Part shown: positions 1 through 8,264 of the stretch, one piece after another
Position numbering within the stretch: the first letter of the stretch is position 1
How the letters are laid out: each line of letters starts with the position of its first letter
Source of the DNA: Arsenicicoccus sp. oral taxon 190
GTDB taxonomy: Bacteria; Actinomycetota; Actinomycetes; Actinomycetales; Dermatophilaceae
Reading direction: 5' to 3'
NCBI RefSeq assembly: GCF_001189535.1
Contig: NZ_CP012070.1
Location: forward strand, 806,001 to 870,000
DNA length: 64,000 nt
Translations under genes and position numbers: made by a program
Notes under the pieces: model-generated
Database searches by the model: none
The model's input: the letters and a program-made list of their open reading frames with translations, nothing else
Told to the model about the DNA's origin: nothing

Positions 1-226
1 TGCCGGAGACCACCACGGCGCCATCGCCTTCGCCGCCGCCGGGATCGGGGTGGCCGTCATGTCGCAGCTGGCCGCCGCGCGGCTGCCGGAGGGGGCGGTG
101 GCGCGGCCGCTCGCGGACCCCTCGCCGGAGCGCCGGATCGTGGCGTTCGTGCACGAGCCGGCGCTGCTCCAGCCGGTCGCCCGCCGCGTGGTCGACCTCC
201 TCGTCGCCCACAGCGCGCCGCGCTGA
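1..226 (+). CDS. LysR-family regulator, C-terminal part only
   Basis: The window opens inside this gene; only the last 74 codons (frame 2, stop TGA at 224-226) are present. The residues GDHHGAIAFAAAGIGVAV followed by the LPEGAVARPL and RRIVAFVHEP stretches match the end of the LysR effector-binding domain (periplasmic-binding-protein fold), where a turn-glycine-rich segment precedes the last strands and helix. The DNA-binding half lies outside the window, so target and ligand cannot be inferred. Confidence 0.75.
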   Translation, partial: AGDHHGAIAFAAAGIGVAVMSQLAAARLPEGAVARPLADPSPERRIVAFVHEPALLQPVARRVVDLLVAHSAPR

Positions 227-265
227 GATCGGGCGCCGCGGCCCGGCGTCGACGGGGCGCCACCC

Positions 266-997
266 TCAGGCCCACGGGACCCAGCCCGGCGCGGGCATGC
301 CGCCGAAGGCGTCGCGCACCACCACCACCCCGAGGATGGCCAGGACCCACGCCACCGTCTCCCCGCTCTGCCGCTCCATCCACCCCGCGAGCCGCTGCAG
401 CAGCCCGTGGACCCGCGTCCCCAGACCGAGACGCAGCAGGAGCAGCCCCAGCGCCGGGGCGACCATCACCAGGCAGTAGCCGAGCAGCACCCCGGCCCGT
501 CCGACGCCGTCCAGCGGCGTGGTCGTGAGCATCCCGATCGCGGCGAGGTAGGGCAGCATCGACGCCGCCTCGATGGTGCCGGCGGCCACCGCCAGACCGA
601 CGAGCGCGCCGACGCCGCGGGCGGACTCGTCGACCCCCATGGCGCGCGCCCGCCACCGGGTCACCCGTGCCGGGGCACCATCGGTGTCCTTGCCGCGGCG
701 GGTGGGCATCACGCACCCCACGACGAAGAGCGCCACCCCGCAGGCGATCTGGACGCGACGCCCGGTCGTCGTGTCCAGCCACCGAGCCACGTCGTCCAGC
801 ACGGTGACCACCCCGGCGCTGAGCAGCATCCCGAGGACCCAGTAGAAGACCGCGATGGTCGCGAGGAAGATCAGCACCCGCGAGGGCCGGATCCGTCCGG
901 GCGTGAGCAGGAACCACAGGGGGATCAGCAGGGTGCCGAAGCTCGTGGCGTCCACCAGCGCCAGCACGGTCAGCGTCCCCAGGAGTGCGAGTGTCAT
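266..997 (-). CDS. GAP/SfLAP-type multi-pass membrane protein
   Basis: About 243 residues with six hydrophobic segments. The N-terminus MTLALLGTLTVLALVDATSF and the following LLIPLWFLLTPGR loop are typical of the actinobacterial GAP family (Sap, sulfolipid-1-addressing protein), thought to help move lipids or glycolipids across the membrane; the substrate here is unknown. I start at the ATG at 997 rather than 15 codons upstream because the first hydrophobic segment begins there and the extra leader is Arg-rich and uninformative. It is divergent from the histidine kinase at 1116, sharing a 118-bp control region. Confidence 0.65.
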   Translation of the reverse strand: MTLALLGTLTVLALVDATSFGTLLIPLWFLLTPGRIRPSRVLIFLATIAVFYWVLGMLLSAGVVTVLDDVARWLDTTTGRRVQIACGVALFVVGCVMPTRRGKDTDGAPARVTRWRARAMGVDESARGVGALVGLAVAAGTIEAASMLPYLAAIGMLTTTPLDGVGRAGVLLGYCLVMVAPALGLLLLRLGLGTRVHGLLQRLAGWMERQSGETVAWVLAILGVVVVRDAFGGMPAPGWVPWA

Positions 998-1115
998 GCC
1001 TCGACCCTCGCCCGGGAGGCGGCCCCGCCGCGTCCTCCGCACGGTGCATCCTCACCGGCTCGGCATACCTCCAAGGGTGTATGTCGACGCCCGCCTCGCG
1101 TGCTCCAATGGCGAG

Positions 1116-2333
1116 GTGAGCCACGCCCCCGCCGAGCGCCGGCACCGCGACCTCGACGTCCGCGGTCCGCTGCTGATGGCCGCCGTGGGGGCGGTGCTCA
1201 TCCAGATCGACCTCGTCGACATCTGGAGCAACGCCTGGCGCGGCCCCGGCAACCGGTGGTGGCACGCGGCGCCGCTGCTCCTCCTGTGCCTGCTGATGGC
1301 CTGGCGCCGACGCCGGCCGCTCACCTGCCTGGCGCTCGGGATGCTGGTCTTCCTGGCGGAGAGCGCCCTGGGCGGCAGCGTGGGGTCGCTGCTGGTCGTC
1401 ATCGAGATCGTCTATGCCGCAGGGCTGCACGGTCGCGGGCGGCTCGCCGACCGGCTCGACGCGGTGGTGGCCGCGGCGGTGGTGCTGGCGGGCCTCGGGG
1501 TGTGGTGGAGCACCGCGGACCTGCGCGCCGGGGTGCTGGCGGCGCTGACGGCGTTCGGCGTCTTCGGCACCTCCTACTGGTGGGGGTCGTCGACGCGGCG
1601 GCAGGTCGAGCTCACCGAGGCCGAGCGTCAGCGGGCGCTGGACCTGGCGCACCTGGCCGAGCTGCGGGAGGCGGAGGCGCGGCGCTCCGAGCGGGAGCAG
1701 ATGGCCCGGGACCTGCACGACGCGCTCTCGGGGAGCCTGTCGGCCATCGCGATCCACGCCGAGGCGGGGCTGCAGCACGAGTCCGCCCAGCGGGAGGCGC
1801 TCCAGGTGGTCCGCGCCACCTCGCGGGAGGCCATGGGCGAGCTGCAGACCATGCTCGGGCTGCTGCGGCCCGACGTGCACCCGACCGTCTCCCCCGGCCT
1901 CGGCGACCTCACCACGGTCATCGAGCAGGCCCGCGCCCGCGGCGTCACGGTGCACGCCGACGTCTCCCCCGACCCCGTGCCTCGCCTGCCGTCGGCGGTG
2001 AGCCAGGGGCTGCACCGGGTGCTCCAGGAGGCGCTGCACAACGTCGGCCGCCACTCGCCCTCGCGCAGCGCCGACCTGCGCCTGCACGTCACGGACCGGG
2101 TGGACCTGCAGGTCAGGTCGGATGGCGAGGCCGCACGGCCACCCGGCGGCGCCGGCTCGACGGGCCTCGGCCTGGGCACCATGCAGGAGCGGGTGACCGC
2201 CCTCGGTGGCCGGTTCGACGCCGGGCCGGACGGTGACGGGTGGAGCGTGCGGGCCGTCATACCGCTGGAGCCGGAGGCGGCTGAGCCGACCGCTGAGCCG
2301 ACCGCTGAGCCGACCGGGAGAAGCGACCGATGA
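1116..2333 (+). CDS. Two-component sensor histidine kinase, NarL/DesK type
   Basis: About 405 residues. The N-terminal half holds four to five membrane segments; then comes a HisKA_3 dimerisation helix with RDLHD (phospho-acceptor His near residue 201) and a HATPase_c domain ending in GLGLGTMQERVTALGG. Such kinases autophosphorylate and pass phosphate to a LuxR-type regulator, which is the next gene (ATGA overlap, 2330-2333). The GTG at 1116 is chosen because the frame upstream reads through non-coding Arg/Pro-rich sequence that overlaps the divergent gene. The last residues are a small tandem repeat (AEPTAEPTAEPT) from three copies of gctgagccgacc at about 2280-2315. The signal sensed is unknown. 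Confidence 0.88.
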   Translation: MSHAPAERRHRDLDVRGPLLMAAVGAVLIQIDLVDIWSNAWRGPGNRWWHAAPLLLLCLLMAWRRRRPLTCLALGMLVFLAESALGGSVGSLLVVIEIVYAAGLHGRGRLADRLDAVVAAAVVLAGLGVWWSTADLRAGVLAALTAFGVFGTSYWWGSSTRRQVELTEAERQRALDLAHLAELREAEARRSEREQMARDLHDALSGSLSAIAIHAEAGLQHESAQREALQVVRATSREAMGELQTMLGLLRPDVHPTVSPGLGDLTTVIEQARARGVTVHADVSPDPVPRLPSAVSQGLHRVLQEALHNVGRHSPSRSADLRLHVTDRVDLQVRSDGEAARPPGGAGSTGLGLGTMQERVTALGGRFDAGPDGDGWSVRAVIPLEPEAAEPTAEPTAEPTGRSDR

Positions 2334-2989
2334 TCACCGTCCTGCTCGTCGACGACCACGCGACCGTCCGGTCCGGGCTGCGGCTGCTGCTGTCCGCGCA
2401 CCCGGACCTCGAGGTGGTCGGCGAGGCCGGCGACGGCGCCGTCGGGGTGCGGCAGGCGCGGGCGCTGCGGCCGGACGTCACCCTCATGGACGTGCGGATG
2501 CCGGGCCTCGACGGGATCGCCGCGACCCGGGAGATCGTCGAGGGCGGCTGGTCGAGGGTTCTGGTGCTGACGAGCTTCGAGGTGGACGAGTACGTCGCGG
2601 GGGCGCTGCGGGCCGGGGCGGACGGCTACCTGCTCAAGACGATCGACGCGGGCCCGCTGGCCGACGCGATCCGGCGCGTCGCGGGAGGCGAGGCGGTGCT
2701 GGCGCCGGAGGTGACGCGGCAGGTGATCGCGGGGTACGCCTCGGCGACCCCTGCGACGCCCGAGACCTCGCCCGCGGCCGGGCGGGTCGCCGCCATCGGC
2801 GCGCTCACGGCGCGCGAGCGCGACGTGCTGGTCACCCTCGGCCGGGGCCTGTCCAACGCGGACATCGCTGCGTCACTGGGCATCTCGGAGCTCACCGCCA
2901 AGACGCACGTGTCGCGGGTGCTGGGCAAGCTGGGCTGCACCTCCCGGGTGCAGGCGGCGCTCATCGCGCACGAGGCCGGGTTGTCGTGA
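2330..2989 (+). CDS. LuxR/NarL-family response regulator
   Basis: 219 residues. A receiver domain begins MITVLLVDDH; the phospho-acceptor is Asp54 in LMDVRMPG, with the conserved Thr and Lys further on (LVLTSF, YLLKT). The C-terminal LuxR helix-turn-helix starts LTARERDVL and contains GLSNADIAASLGISELTAKTH. It overlaps the kinase gene by four bases and is surely its partner. A perfect 10-bp inverted repeat follows 9 bases after the stop, so the pair probably forms a self-contained operon. Targets are unknown; autoregulation of the 998-1115 intergenic region is plausible but not shown. Confidence 0.9.
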   Translation: MITVLLVDDHATVRSGLRLLLSAHPDLEVVGEAGDGAVGVRQARALRPDVTLMDVRMPGLDGIAATREIVEGGWSRVLVLTSFEVDEYVAGALRAGADGYLLKTIDAGPLADAIRRVAGGEAVLAPEVTRQVIAGYASATPATPETSPAAGRVAAIGALTARERDVLVTLGRGLSNADIAASLGISELTAKTHVSRVLGKLGCTSRVQAALIAHEAGLS

Positions 2990-2997
2990 CGTCGTCC

Positions 2998-3030
2998 TGA
3001 CGCCGCGCTGCCGAGCCGCCCGCGGCGTCA
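2998..3030 (+). terminator. Hairpin after the response-regulator gene
   Basis: TGACGCCGCG (2998-3007) and CGCGGCGTCA (3021-3030) are a perfect 10-bp inverted repeat around a 13-base loop. There is no T-tract, as is usual for hairpin terminators in high-GC actinobacteria. Confidence 0.6.
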
Positions 3031-3119
3031 GCGGCCTGCCACAGCAGCAGGTGGCGTCGTCGCTGCTGGACGGCGTCGAACGCCTCGCCCCCTGAGCCGC
3101 CTCGGCATACGGTGAATCC

Positions 3120-4031
3120 GTGTCCTCGTTGATGTCTCGCGCCGTCCTGCCGCTGCTCCTGCGGGCGACCCGCGCCAACCGGCCCTTCCTCACCGAGCGT
3201 GGCGCCCGCCAGCAGCTGGCCGAGCGGACCACCCGGCCGCGGGCCTACGGCCCACCCCGGTTGCTGCGCAAGGACGTCCGCATCGACGTCGAGCGCGTCG
3301 GCGGCTGGCCGGTCTACACGGTCCGGCCCCGGTCGGGCGAGCCGCGCGGCGGCGTCGTCTACGCCCACGGGGGCGGGTGGTATGCCGAGATCGCCCGCCA
3401 GCACTGGGAGCTCACCGCCCAGATCGCCGCGCAGGCTGGGGTGGCGGTGACCGTGCCGATCTACCCGCTGGTGCCCTACGGGACCGCGGCGCAGGTGGTG
3501 CCGGCTTTCGCCGACCTGGTGCTGCGCAGCGAGCAGCGCTGGGGCACAACGGTCCTCGCCGGTGACTCGGCCGGCGGCCAGATCGCGCTGTCGACGGCGA
3601 TCCTGCTGCGGGACAGGGACGCTCGCACCCTCCCCCGCACCCTGCTCATCGCCCCGGCGCTCGACCTGTCGCTGAGCAACCCCGAGATCGACAAGGTCCA
3701 GCCCCACGACCCGTGGCTGGGTCGCGAGGGCACGCGGGTCTTCATCGACCTGTGGCGCGCGGGGCTGCCGCTGGACGACCCGCTGGTCAGCCCGCTCGCG
3801 GCGGACCTGACCGGCATCGGCCCCATCAGCCTGTATGCCGGCACCCACGACATCCTGTGGCCCGACGCCCGGGTGCTCGTGGCCCGGGCCCGGGCGGCCG
3901 GCGTCGAGGTGGACTACCACGAGCAGGCGGGGCTGGTGCACGTCTACCCCCTCACGCCGACCCCCGAGGGGCACACAGCGCGCGACTCGATCGTGTCCAC
4001 CCTGGCTCAGGCGGTCGCGACCGGCGCCTAG
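3120..4031 (+). CDS. Alpha/beta hydrolase, hormone-sensitive-lipase (esterase) family
   Basis: 303 residues from the GTG at 3120. It shows the HSL-family oxyanion motif HGGG (YAHGGGWYAE, near residue 85) and the nucleophile elbow GDSAGG (LAGDSAGGQIALS, near residue 145); the catalytic Asp and His are expected in the DILWPDA and LVHVYPL segments. Such enzymes hydrolyse short acyl esters in the cytoplasm; the natural substrate cannot be read from sequence. No signal peptide. It stands alone between two hairpins (2998-3030 and 4058-4076). Confidence 0.82.
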   Translation: MSSLMSRAVLPLLLRATRANRPFLTERGARQQLAERTTRPRAYGPPRLLRKDVRIDVERVGGWPVYTVRPRSGEPRGGVVYAHGGGWYAEIARQHWELTAQIAAQAGVAVTVPIYPLVPYGTAAQVVPAFADLVLRSEQRWGTTVLAGDSAGGQIALSTAILLRDRDARTLPRTLLIAPALDLSLSNPEIDKVQPHDPWLGREGTRVFIDLWRAGLPLDDPLVSPLAADLTGIGPISLYAGTHDILWPDARVLVARARAAGVEVDYHEQAGLVHVYPLTPTPEGHTARDSIVSTLAQAVATGA

Positions 4032-4057
4032 CCGTAACCGGCCGGGCGCCGTCTCCC

Positions 4058-4076
4058 GCGCTGCTCAGGGCAGCGC
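4058..4076. terminator. Short hairpin between esterase and clpP genes
   Basis: GCGCTGC (4058-4064), loop TCAGG, GCAGCGC (4070-4076), a perfect 7-bp inverted repeat 26 bases after the esterase stop. Position suits a terminator; since it lies about 55 bases before the first clpP start it could also be an operator. Confidence 0.4.
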
Positions 4077-4130
4077 TGCCCTCGGCAGCATCGAGCCCGC
4101 GGCCGCCCCGACCGGGCGCACGGTGGGACC

Positions 4131-4775
4131 ATGACCACCGAATCCCCGCCCGCCGGGCGCACCCTCGACGAAGACCTCTACCGCCGCCTCTTCGACCGCC
4201 GCACCCTGCTCCTCGGCGAGCCGCTCGAGGACTGGAACACGAACCGCCTGTGCAGCGGCCTCGTGCTGCTCGCCGCCGAGGACCCGGCCGCCGACATACG
4301 GCTGCTCGTCAACTCGCCCGGCGGGTCGGTGCCGGGGATGCTGGCCATCCGCGACTGCATGCGCGCCATCCCCTGCAACGTGGTGACCGTCAACGTCGGG
4401 ATGGCTTACAGCGCAGGGCAGTTCCTGCTGAGCTCCGGCACGCGCGGGCGGCGCTACGCGTTGCCGCACTCCAAGGTCCTGCTGCACCAGGGGTCGGCGG
4501 GGATCGGGGGGACGGCCATGGACATCGCCATCCAGGCCGACGACCTGCGGCACACGCGGGACACCGTGATCGCGCTCGTCGCCGAGGACACCGGGCAGGA
4601 CGTCGCGACCGTCGAGCGGGACTCGCGGCGCGACCGCTGGTTCGACGCACAGGCCGCCCTGGACTACGGCTTCGTGGACCACGTCGTCACCTCGATCGAC
4701 GAGGTACTGCCCGTCGCGCGGCGCCCCGTCGGCCTGGCCGGACCCTTCCCCACCACGGCAGGGGCGTCCCGATGA
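4131..4775 (+). CDS. clpP: ClpP-family serine protease subunit, first of a pair
   Basis: 214 residues. ClpP forms a two-ring chamber that degrades proteins fed by ClpX or ClpC. The oxyanion segment LVNSPGGS, Ser94 (GMAYSAGQFLL), His119 (LPHSKVLLHQ) and an Asp near 168 (RRDRWFDAQAALDYG) give an intact triad. The segment around the Ser (AYSAG) differs from the usual QAASM, so this is not the standard housekeeping sequence. It overlaps the next clpP by four bases (ATGA). Actinobacteria often have a main clpP1P2 operon next to clpX and tig; neither is here, so this looks like an auxiliary pair. Confidence 0.9.
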   Translation: MTTESPPAGRTLDEDLYRRLFDRRTLLLGEPLEDWNTNRLCSGLVLLAAEDPAADIRLLVNSPGGSVPGMLAIRDCMRAIPCNVVTVNVGMAYSAGQFLLSSGTRGRRYALPHSKVLLHQGSAGIGGTAMDIAIQADDLRHTRDTVIALVAEDTGQDVATVERDSRRDRWFDAQAALDYGFVDHVVTSIDEVLPVARRPVGLAGPFPTTAGASR

Positions 4776-5374
4776 GCAGCTACACCATCCCCTACGTCAC
4801 GACCCGGACCAACCAGGGCGAGCGCACCGTCGACATCTACTCGCGGCTGCTGGGCGACCGGATCATCTACCTCGGCACCGAGATCGACGACGGGGTCGCC
4901 AACGCGGTCATCGCCCAGCTCATCCACCTGGAGTCGGACAGCCCGGACCGTCCCGTCGAGCTCTACCTCAACTCACCCGGCGGCTCGATCCCGGCGATGC
5001 TGGCGATCTACGACGCGATGCAGTACGTCCGCTGCGCCGTGCACACCACCTGCGTCGGGCAGGCCGCCTCGACCGCGGCGGTCCTGCTCGCGGGTGGGGC
5101 GGCGGGGCACCGCTCGATGCTGCCCCACGGCCGGGTCGTCATCCACGCGCCGGCCGGGGAGGGGCGGGGAGCCGTGCCGGACCTGATCCTCGAGGCTGAC
5201 GAGATCGCCCGCGTGCGAACGCTGCTCGAGGACATCTTGGCGCGGCACACCGGCCGGTCGCGCGAGCAGATCCGGGAGGACACCGAGCGGGACCTGATCC
5301 TGACCGCGCAGGGTGCGCTGGACTACGGCGTGGTCGACACGATCGTCGCGGCGCGCGCCGACGACCAGGGCTGA
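4772..5374 (+). CDS. clpP: ClpP-family serine protease subunit, second of a pair
   Basis: 200 residues, starting at the ATG at 4772 that overlaps the previous stop; the open frame reads much further upstream but only through the other strand's shadow. The catalytic residues are Ser100 (VGQAASTAAVLL), His125 (LPHGRVVIHAP) and Asp near 174 (DTERDLILTAQGALDYG). The handle region and SPGGS oxyanion motif are intact. Actinobacterial ClpP pairs form mixed rings, so this subunit and the preceding one probably assemble together. It converges on a ClgR-like regulator five bases downstream of its stop. Confidence 0.92.
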   Translation: MSSYTIPYVTTRTNQGERTVDIYSRLLGDRIIYLGTEIDDGVANAVIAQLIHLESDSPDRPVELYLNSPGGSIPAMLAIYDAMQYVRCAVHTTCVGQAASTAAVLLAGGAAGHRSMLPHGRVVIHAPAGEGRGAVPDLILEADEIARVRTLLEDILARHTGRSREQIREDTERDLILTAQGALDYGVVDTIVAARADDQG

Positions 5375-5379
5375 GCGGC

Positions 5380-5685
5380 TCAGGCGGCGAGGCAGACGGG
5401 GCCGGTGGAGGTGGCCCGGCTCAGCGTGCTCGATGCGCGGGACGCGACCTCCGCGACGGTCAGGTCGAGCGCGCCGGCGACCGCACCCAGCACCTCCGAG
5501 GAGGGGTCCTTGCGACCGCGCTCGATCTCCGAGAGGTACTGCGGCGCGATCCCCGCGCGCTCGGCCAGGTCGGTGATGCGCTGCCCCTGGTCCTGGCGCT
5601 CCTGCCGTATGACGCCGCCCACGGCCTCGCGCCACAGCGGCTCGACGGCGGGGCGCCGGCGGGGGAAGCGGATGACGGTGCTCAT
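5380..5685 (-). CDS. XRE-family regulator resembling ClgR
   Basis: 101 residues from the ATG at 5685. A Cro/C1 helix-turn-helix reads RQERQDQGQRITDLAERAG followed by IAPQYLSEIERGRKDPSSE, the pattern of ClgR, which activates clp genes in streptomycetes, corynebacteria and mycobacteria. The protein ends in VCLAA; in characterised ClgR proteins the two terminal alanines make the protein a Clp substrate, giving feedback. Sitting tail-to-tail with two clpP genes, it may both regulate them and be degraded by them. An alternative is an ordinary XRE repressor of the amidase operon next door. Confidence 0.7.
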   Translation of the reverse strand: MSTVIRFPRRRPAVEPLWREAVGGVIRQERQDQGQRITDLAERAGIAPQYLSEIERGRKDPSSEVLGAVAGALDLTVAEVASRASSTLSRATSTGPVCLAA

Positions 5686-5750
5686 GGGGGAACGATACGT
5701 GCGTGCCGGGCGGGGGACGACCCTCGATCGGGGCCAAAGTGCGCCCTCGA

Positions 5751-6767
5751 TCAACGGTGGGCGAGGTGGTCCCGCCCGGCGGCCGCCAGTCGCTCGTGCA
5801 CGCCGTCGAAGACCTGGCTGCCTCCGCCGAGCAGCCGGGTCGGCATCTTGGCCACCATCGTGTAGTTGGTGTCCACGACGTTGCCCGCCGGGGCCAGGCC
5901 GACCTGGCTGACCAGCTGCAGGGCGTCGAGCAGGTCCAGGCCGGTGAGCTCGCAGACCCACAGCACCATGTCGCGCTGGCTCACGCGGAAGGCGTCCTCC
6001 AAGGGCTTCGTGGAGCCCGTGGACATGATGAAGGTGTCGTCCTGCAGGCGCGGCCACGACAGCGGGCTCCCCTTGATGACGTCGACCACGATCGTCGTGG
6101 ACATGGCCGCCTCGACGGCCGTCCCGCACACCTCGCCCTCGCCCTGTCGGCAGTGCCCGTCGCCGATGGCGAGCAGCGCGCCTGGTTCGTTGACAGGGAG
6201 ATAGACCGTCGTGCCGGACCGCAGCTCGGGGGTGTCCATGTTGCCGCCGTGCGCGGCGGGCGTGATGGACATCGTGCGTTCGCCGGCCGCCGGCGCCACG
6301 CCCACCGTCCCGTGGAACGGGTCCAGGGGCAGCTCGACGCTGAAGTCGCTGCGCCGGGCCTGGTAGCGGCATACGCCTCGGGCGGTGTCCACGTCGTAGA
6401 TCCAGACCCGCTCCTCCAGGGCCTCGTGCAGCATCGCCGTGGTGCCGGTCGAGGTCAGCGCACCGAAGTGCGGGAAGGTCGACGAGACGGCCCAGTCGCG
6501 ACGGGGCCGGATCTCCGCGAAGTGCACGGCCAGCGTGTCGCCGGGCTCGGCGCCCTCGACGTGGATCGGCCCGGTCACCGGGTTGAGGTGGGCGAGGTCG
6601 CACACCTGCGCGGGCAGGTCCTCCGTGGTGCGGATACGTCCGCCGAAGCAGTCCTCGGTGTCGAGCTGGACGATCGACCCGGCGGGGACCCGCAACCGCG
6701 GGGCGTTGCCCCCGAAGGTGTAGGCGACGTTGTCTGCGGTGGGCTCGAGCGAGAACACCTCGGTCAT
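5751..6767 (-). CDS. Acetamidase/formamidase family amide hydrolase
   Basis: 338 residues from the ATG at 6767. The family (FmdA/AmdA, COG2421) releases ammonia from formamide or other short amides in the cytoplasm. Typical elements are the N-terminal AGSIVQLDTEDCFGG, the GPIHVEGAEPGDTLAV strand pair, the GGNMDTPEL segment, and GDGHCRQGEGEVCGTAVE, which carries the metal/active-site residues. The start overlaps the stop of the upstream permease by one base, so the two are one operon on the minus strand: uptake then hydrolysis. The true amide is not identifiable from sequence. Confidence 0.85.
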   Translation of the reverse strand: MTEVFSLEPTADNVAYTFGGNAPRLRVPAGSIVQLDTEDCFGGRIRTTEDLPAQVCDLAHLNPVTGPIHVEGAEPGDTLAVHFAEIRPRRDWAVSSTFPHFGALTSTGTTAMLHEALEERVWIYDVDTARGVCRYQARRSDFSVELPLDPFHGTVGVAPAAGERTMSITPAAHGGNMDTPELRSGTTVYLPVNEPGALLAIGDGHCRQGEGEVCGTAVEAAMSTTIVVDVIKGSPLSWPRLQDDTFIMSTGSTKPLEDAFRVSQRDMVLWVCELTGLDLLDALQLVSQVGLAPAGNVVDTNYTMVAKMPTRLLGGGSQVFDGVHERLAAAGRDHLAHR

Positions 6768-8176
6768 CACGAATCCTCCATGCCAGCCAGCTGCGGCTCT
6801 CGGTTGCGGAACTTGAAGACGAGCAGGATGACGACGCCGATCGCCAGCCACACGAACGCCAGGACCTGCGCGGCCACCTTCGCATTGATCACGACGAAGA
6901 GCAGGATCCCGAATCCGATCAGCGGGTAGACCAGGTGCCGCAGCCAGTCGCGGCTGCCCTGGCGACGGACGAAGTGGTTGATCACGGCCAGGTGCAGCAC
7001 GAGGAAGGCCGACAGGGCGCCGAAGTTGACCAGGGTGCTGAGGAGAGTGATCCCGTCGTCCCGCGCGGCCATGTACAGCCCGACGACCAGGGACACGGCA
7101 GCCGTGACGAAGGTGGCGTTGACCGGGACCCCGTGCCGCTTGCTCACCACGGCGAGGAAGGACGGCAGCTGGCGGTCGCGCGCCATCGCGTAGAGCAGCC
7201 TGGACGTGGCCGCCTGCGCGACCAGGGAGTTGGCGAAACCCCAGGCGATCGCTGTGGCGATCGCGGTGAGGGTGGCCAGCCAGGCGCCACCACCGACCCG
7301 GGCCGCGTCGTAGAACGCGGTGCCGTCCGGATCACCGTTGGCCAGCAGGGCCGGAGCGTCCGGTACCAGCATGCTGGCGACCCAGGTCTGGACGATGAAG
7401 AGCGTGCCCGCGAGCAGCAACGCGGCGACCATGGCTCGCCCGATGGTCCTGGTGCCCTCGCGGTTCTCCTCGGCGAGCATCGAGATGCCGTCGAACCCGA
7501 GGAAGGACAGGACGGCCACCGAGACGGCTCCCAGGACGAGGGGCCAGGTGAAGGTGCCGGGGTTGAAGAACGCGTCCAGGCTGAACCCGTTGCCCTTGCC
7601 CTGGGCCACCGCCACGAGACCGATGACCAGGAAGATCCCCAGCACCACGAGCTCGGCGAGCAGCATGACCTTGTTGACCTTGGCGGTCATCTCGATGCCC
7701 ATGTAGTTCACGATCGTGTTGAGCACGATGAAGGCCACGAGCCACACGGGCACGGGGATGCCCGGCACGATCGAGCTCATGGCGACGCTCGCCACGAGAT
7801 AGAGCAGGGCGGGGATCAGCACGTAGTCCAGCAGGATGACCCACCCGGTGAGGAAGCCCACCCACGGACGGAACCCGCGTCCGGCATACGTGTAGACCGA
7901 GCCGGCCATCGGGAAGGCCTGCACCATCTGGGCGTAGGAGTTCGCGGTGAACATCATGGCGAGCATGCCGATGGCATAGGTCAGCGCGACCATCCCGCCC
8001 GAGGACTGGTAGACGCTGCCGAAGATGCCGAACGGCGCGATCGGCACCATGAAGATGAGGCCGTAGACGAGCAGGTCGGTGAAGGTCAGGGACCGGTGCA
8101 GCTCCTGCTTGTAGCCGAACTCCTCCAGCGTGTGCTGGCCGTGGTGGTCGTGCGAGGGCGTGGATGAGGTGCTCAC
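6767..8176 (-). CDS. APC-superfamily amino-acid/amide permease
   Basis: About 469 residues with 12 predicted membrane segments; the APC signature is in the first segments (TFTDLLVYGLIFMVPIAPFG) and in the conserved SFLGFDGISMLAEE region before helix 7. The GTG at 8176 is preferred over the GTG at 8182 because AGGAG (8186-8182) lies five bases upstream of it and would overlap the earlier one. It is the first gene of the operon with the amidase. Substrate is probably an amide or amino acid by context. A 13-bp inverted repeat (8196-8208) lies just upstream. Confidence 0.85.
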   Translation of the reverse strand: MSTSSTPSHDHHGQHTLEEFGYKQELHRSLTFTDLLVYGLIFMVPIAPFGIFGSVYQSSGGMVALTYAIGMLAMMFTANSYAQMVQAFPMAGSVYTYAGRGFRPWVGFLTGWVILLDYVLIPALLYLVASVAMSSIVPGIPVPVWLVAFIVLNTIVNYMGIEMTAKVNKVMLLAELVVLGIFLVIGLVAVAQGKGNGFSLDAFFNPGTFTWPLVLGAVSVAVLSFLGFDGISMLAEENREGTRTIGRAMVAALLLAGTLFIVQTWVASMLVPDAPALLANGDPDGTAFYDAARVGGGAWLATLTAIATAIAWGFANSLVAQAATSRLLYAMARDRQLPSFLAVVSKRHGVPVNATFVTAAVSLVVGLYMAARDDGITLLSTLVNFGALSAFLVLHLAVINHFVRRQGSRDWLRHLVYPLIGFGILLFVVINAKVAAQVLAFVWLAIGVVILLVFKFRNREPQLAGMEDS

Positions 8177-8195
8177 GGCCACTCCTAGTGTCAGA

Positions 8196-8208
8196 TGGAA
8201 CGATTCCA
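8196..8208. promoter_or_regulatory. Operator-like inverted repeat upstream of the permease
   Basis: TGGAA-CGA-TTCCA is a perfect 5-bp inverted repeat, and AGATGGAA occurs twice (8193-8200 and 8208-8215). It sits 20 bases before the permease start. The MarR protein encoded at 9349 is the obvious candidate to bind it, which is inference. Confidence 0.45.
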
Positions 8209-8264
8209 GATGGAAGGATCATCCGGCCGGGTCCCCAAAGCGCAAAAGCCTTCTCAGATCTCGG

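Noticed and set aside
57..2087. Very long open frame on the minus strand across the two-component genes, and similar ones at 10905-12836, 5703-6929 and 50015-52909
   Set aside because: They are antisense or out-of-frame shadows: Arg/Pro/Gly/Ala-rich, no domain, and overlap clear genes. High GC makes stop codons rare in such frames.
4131..5374. Main housekeeping clpP1P2 operon
   Set aside because: Neither clpX nor tig is adjacent and the first subunit has a divergent active-site segment; treated as an auxiliary pair.
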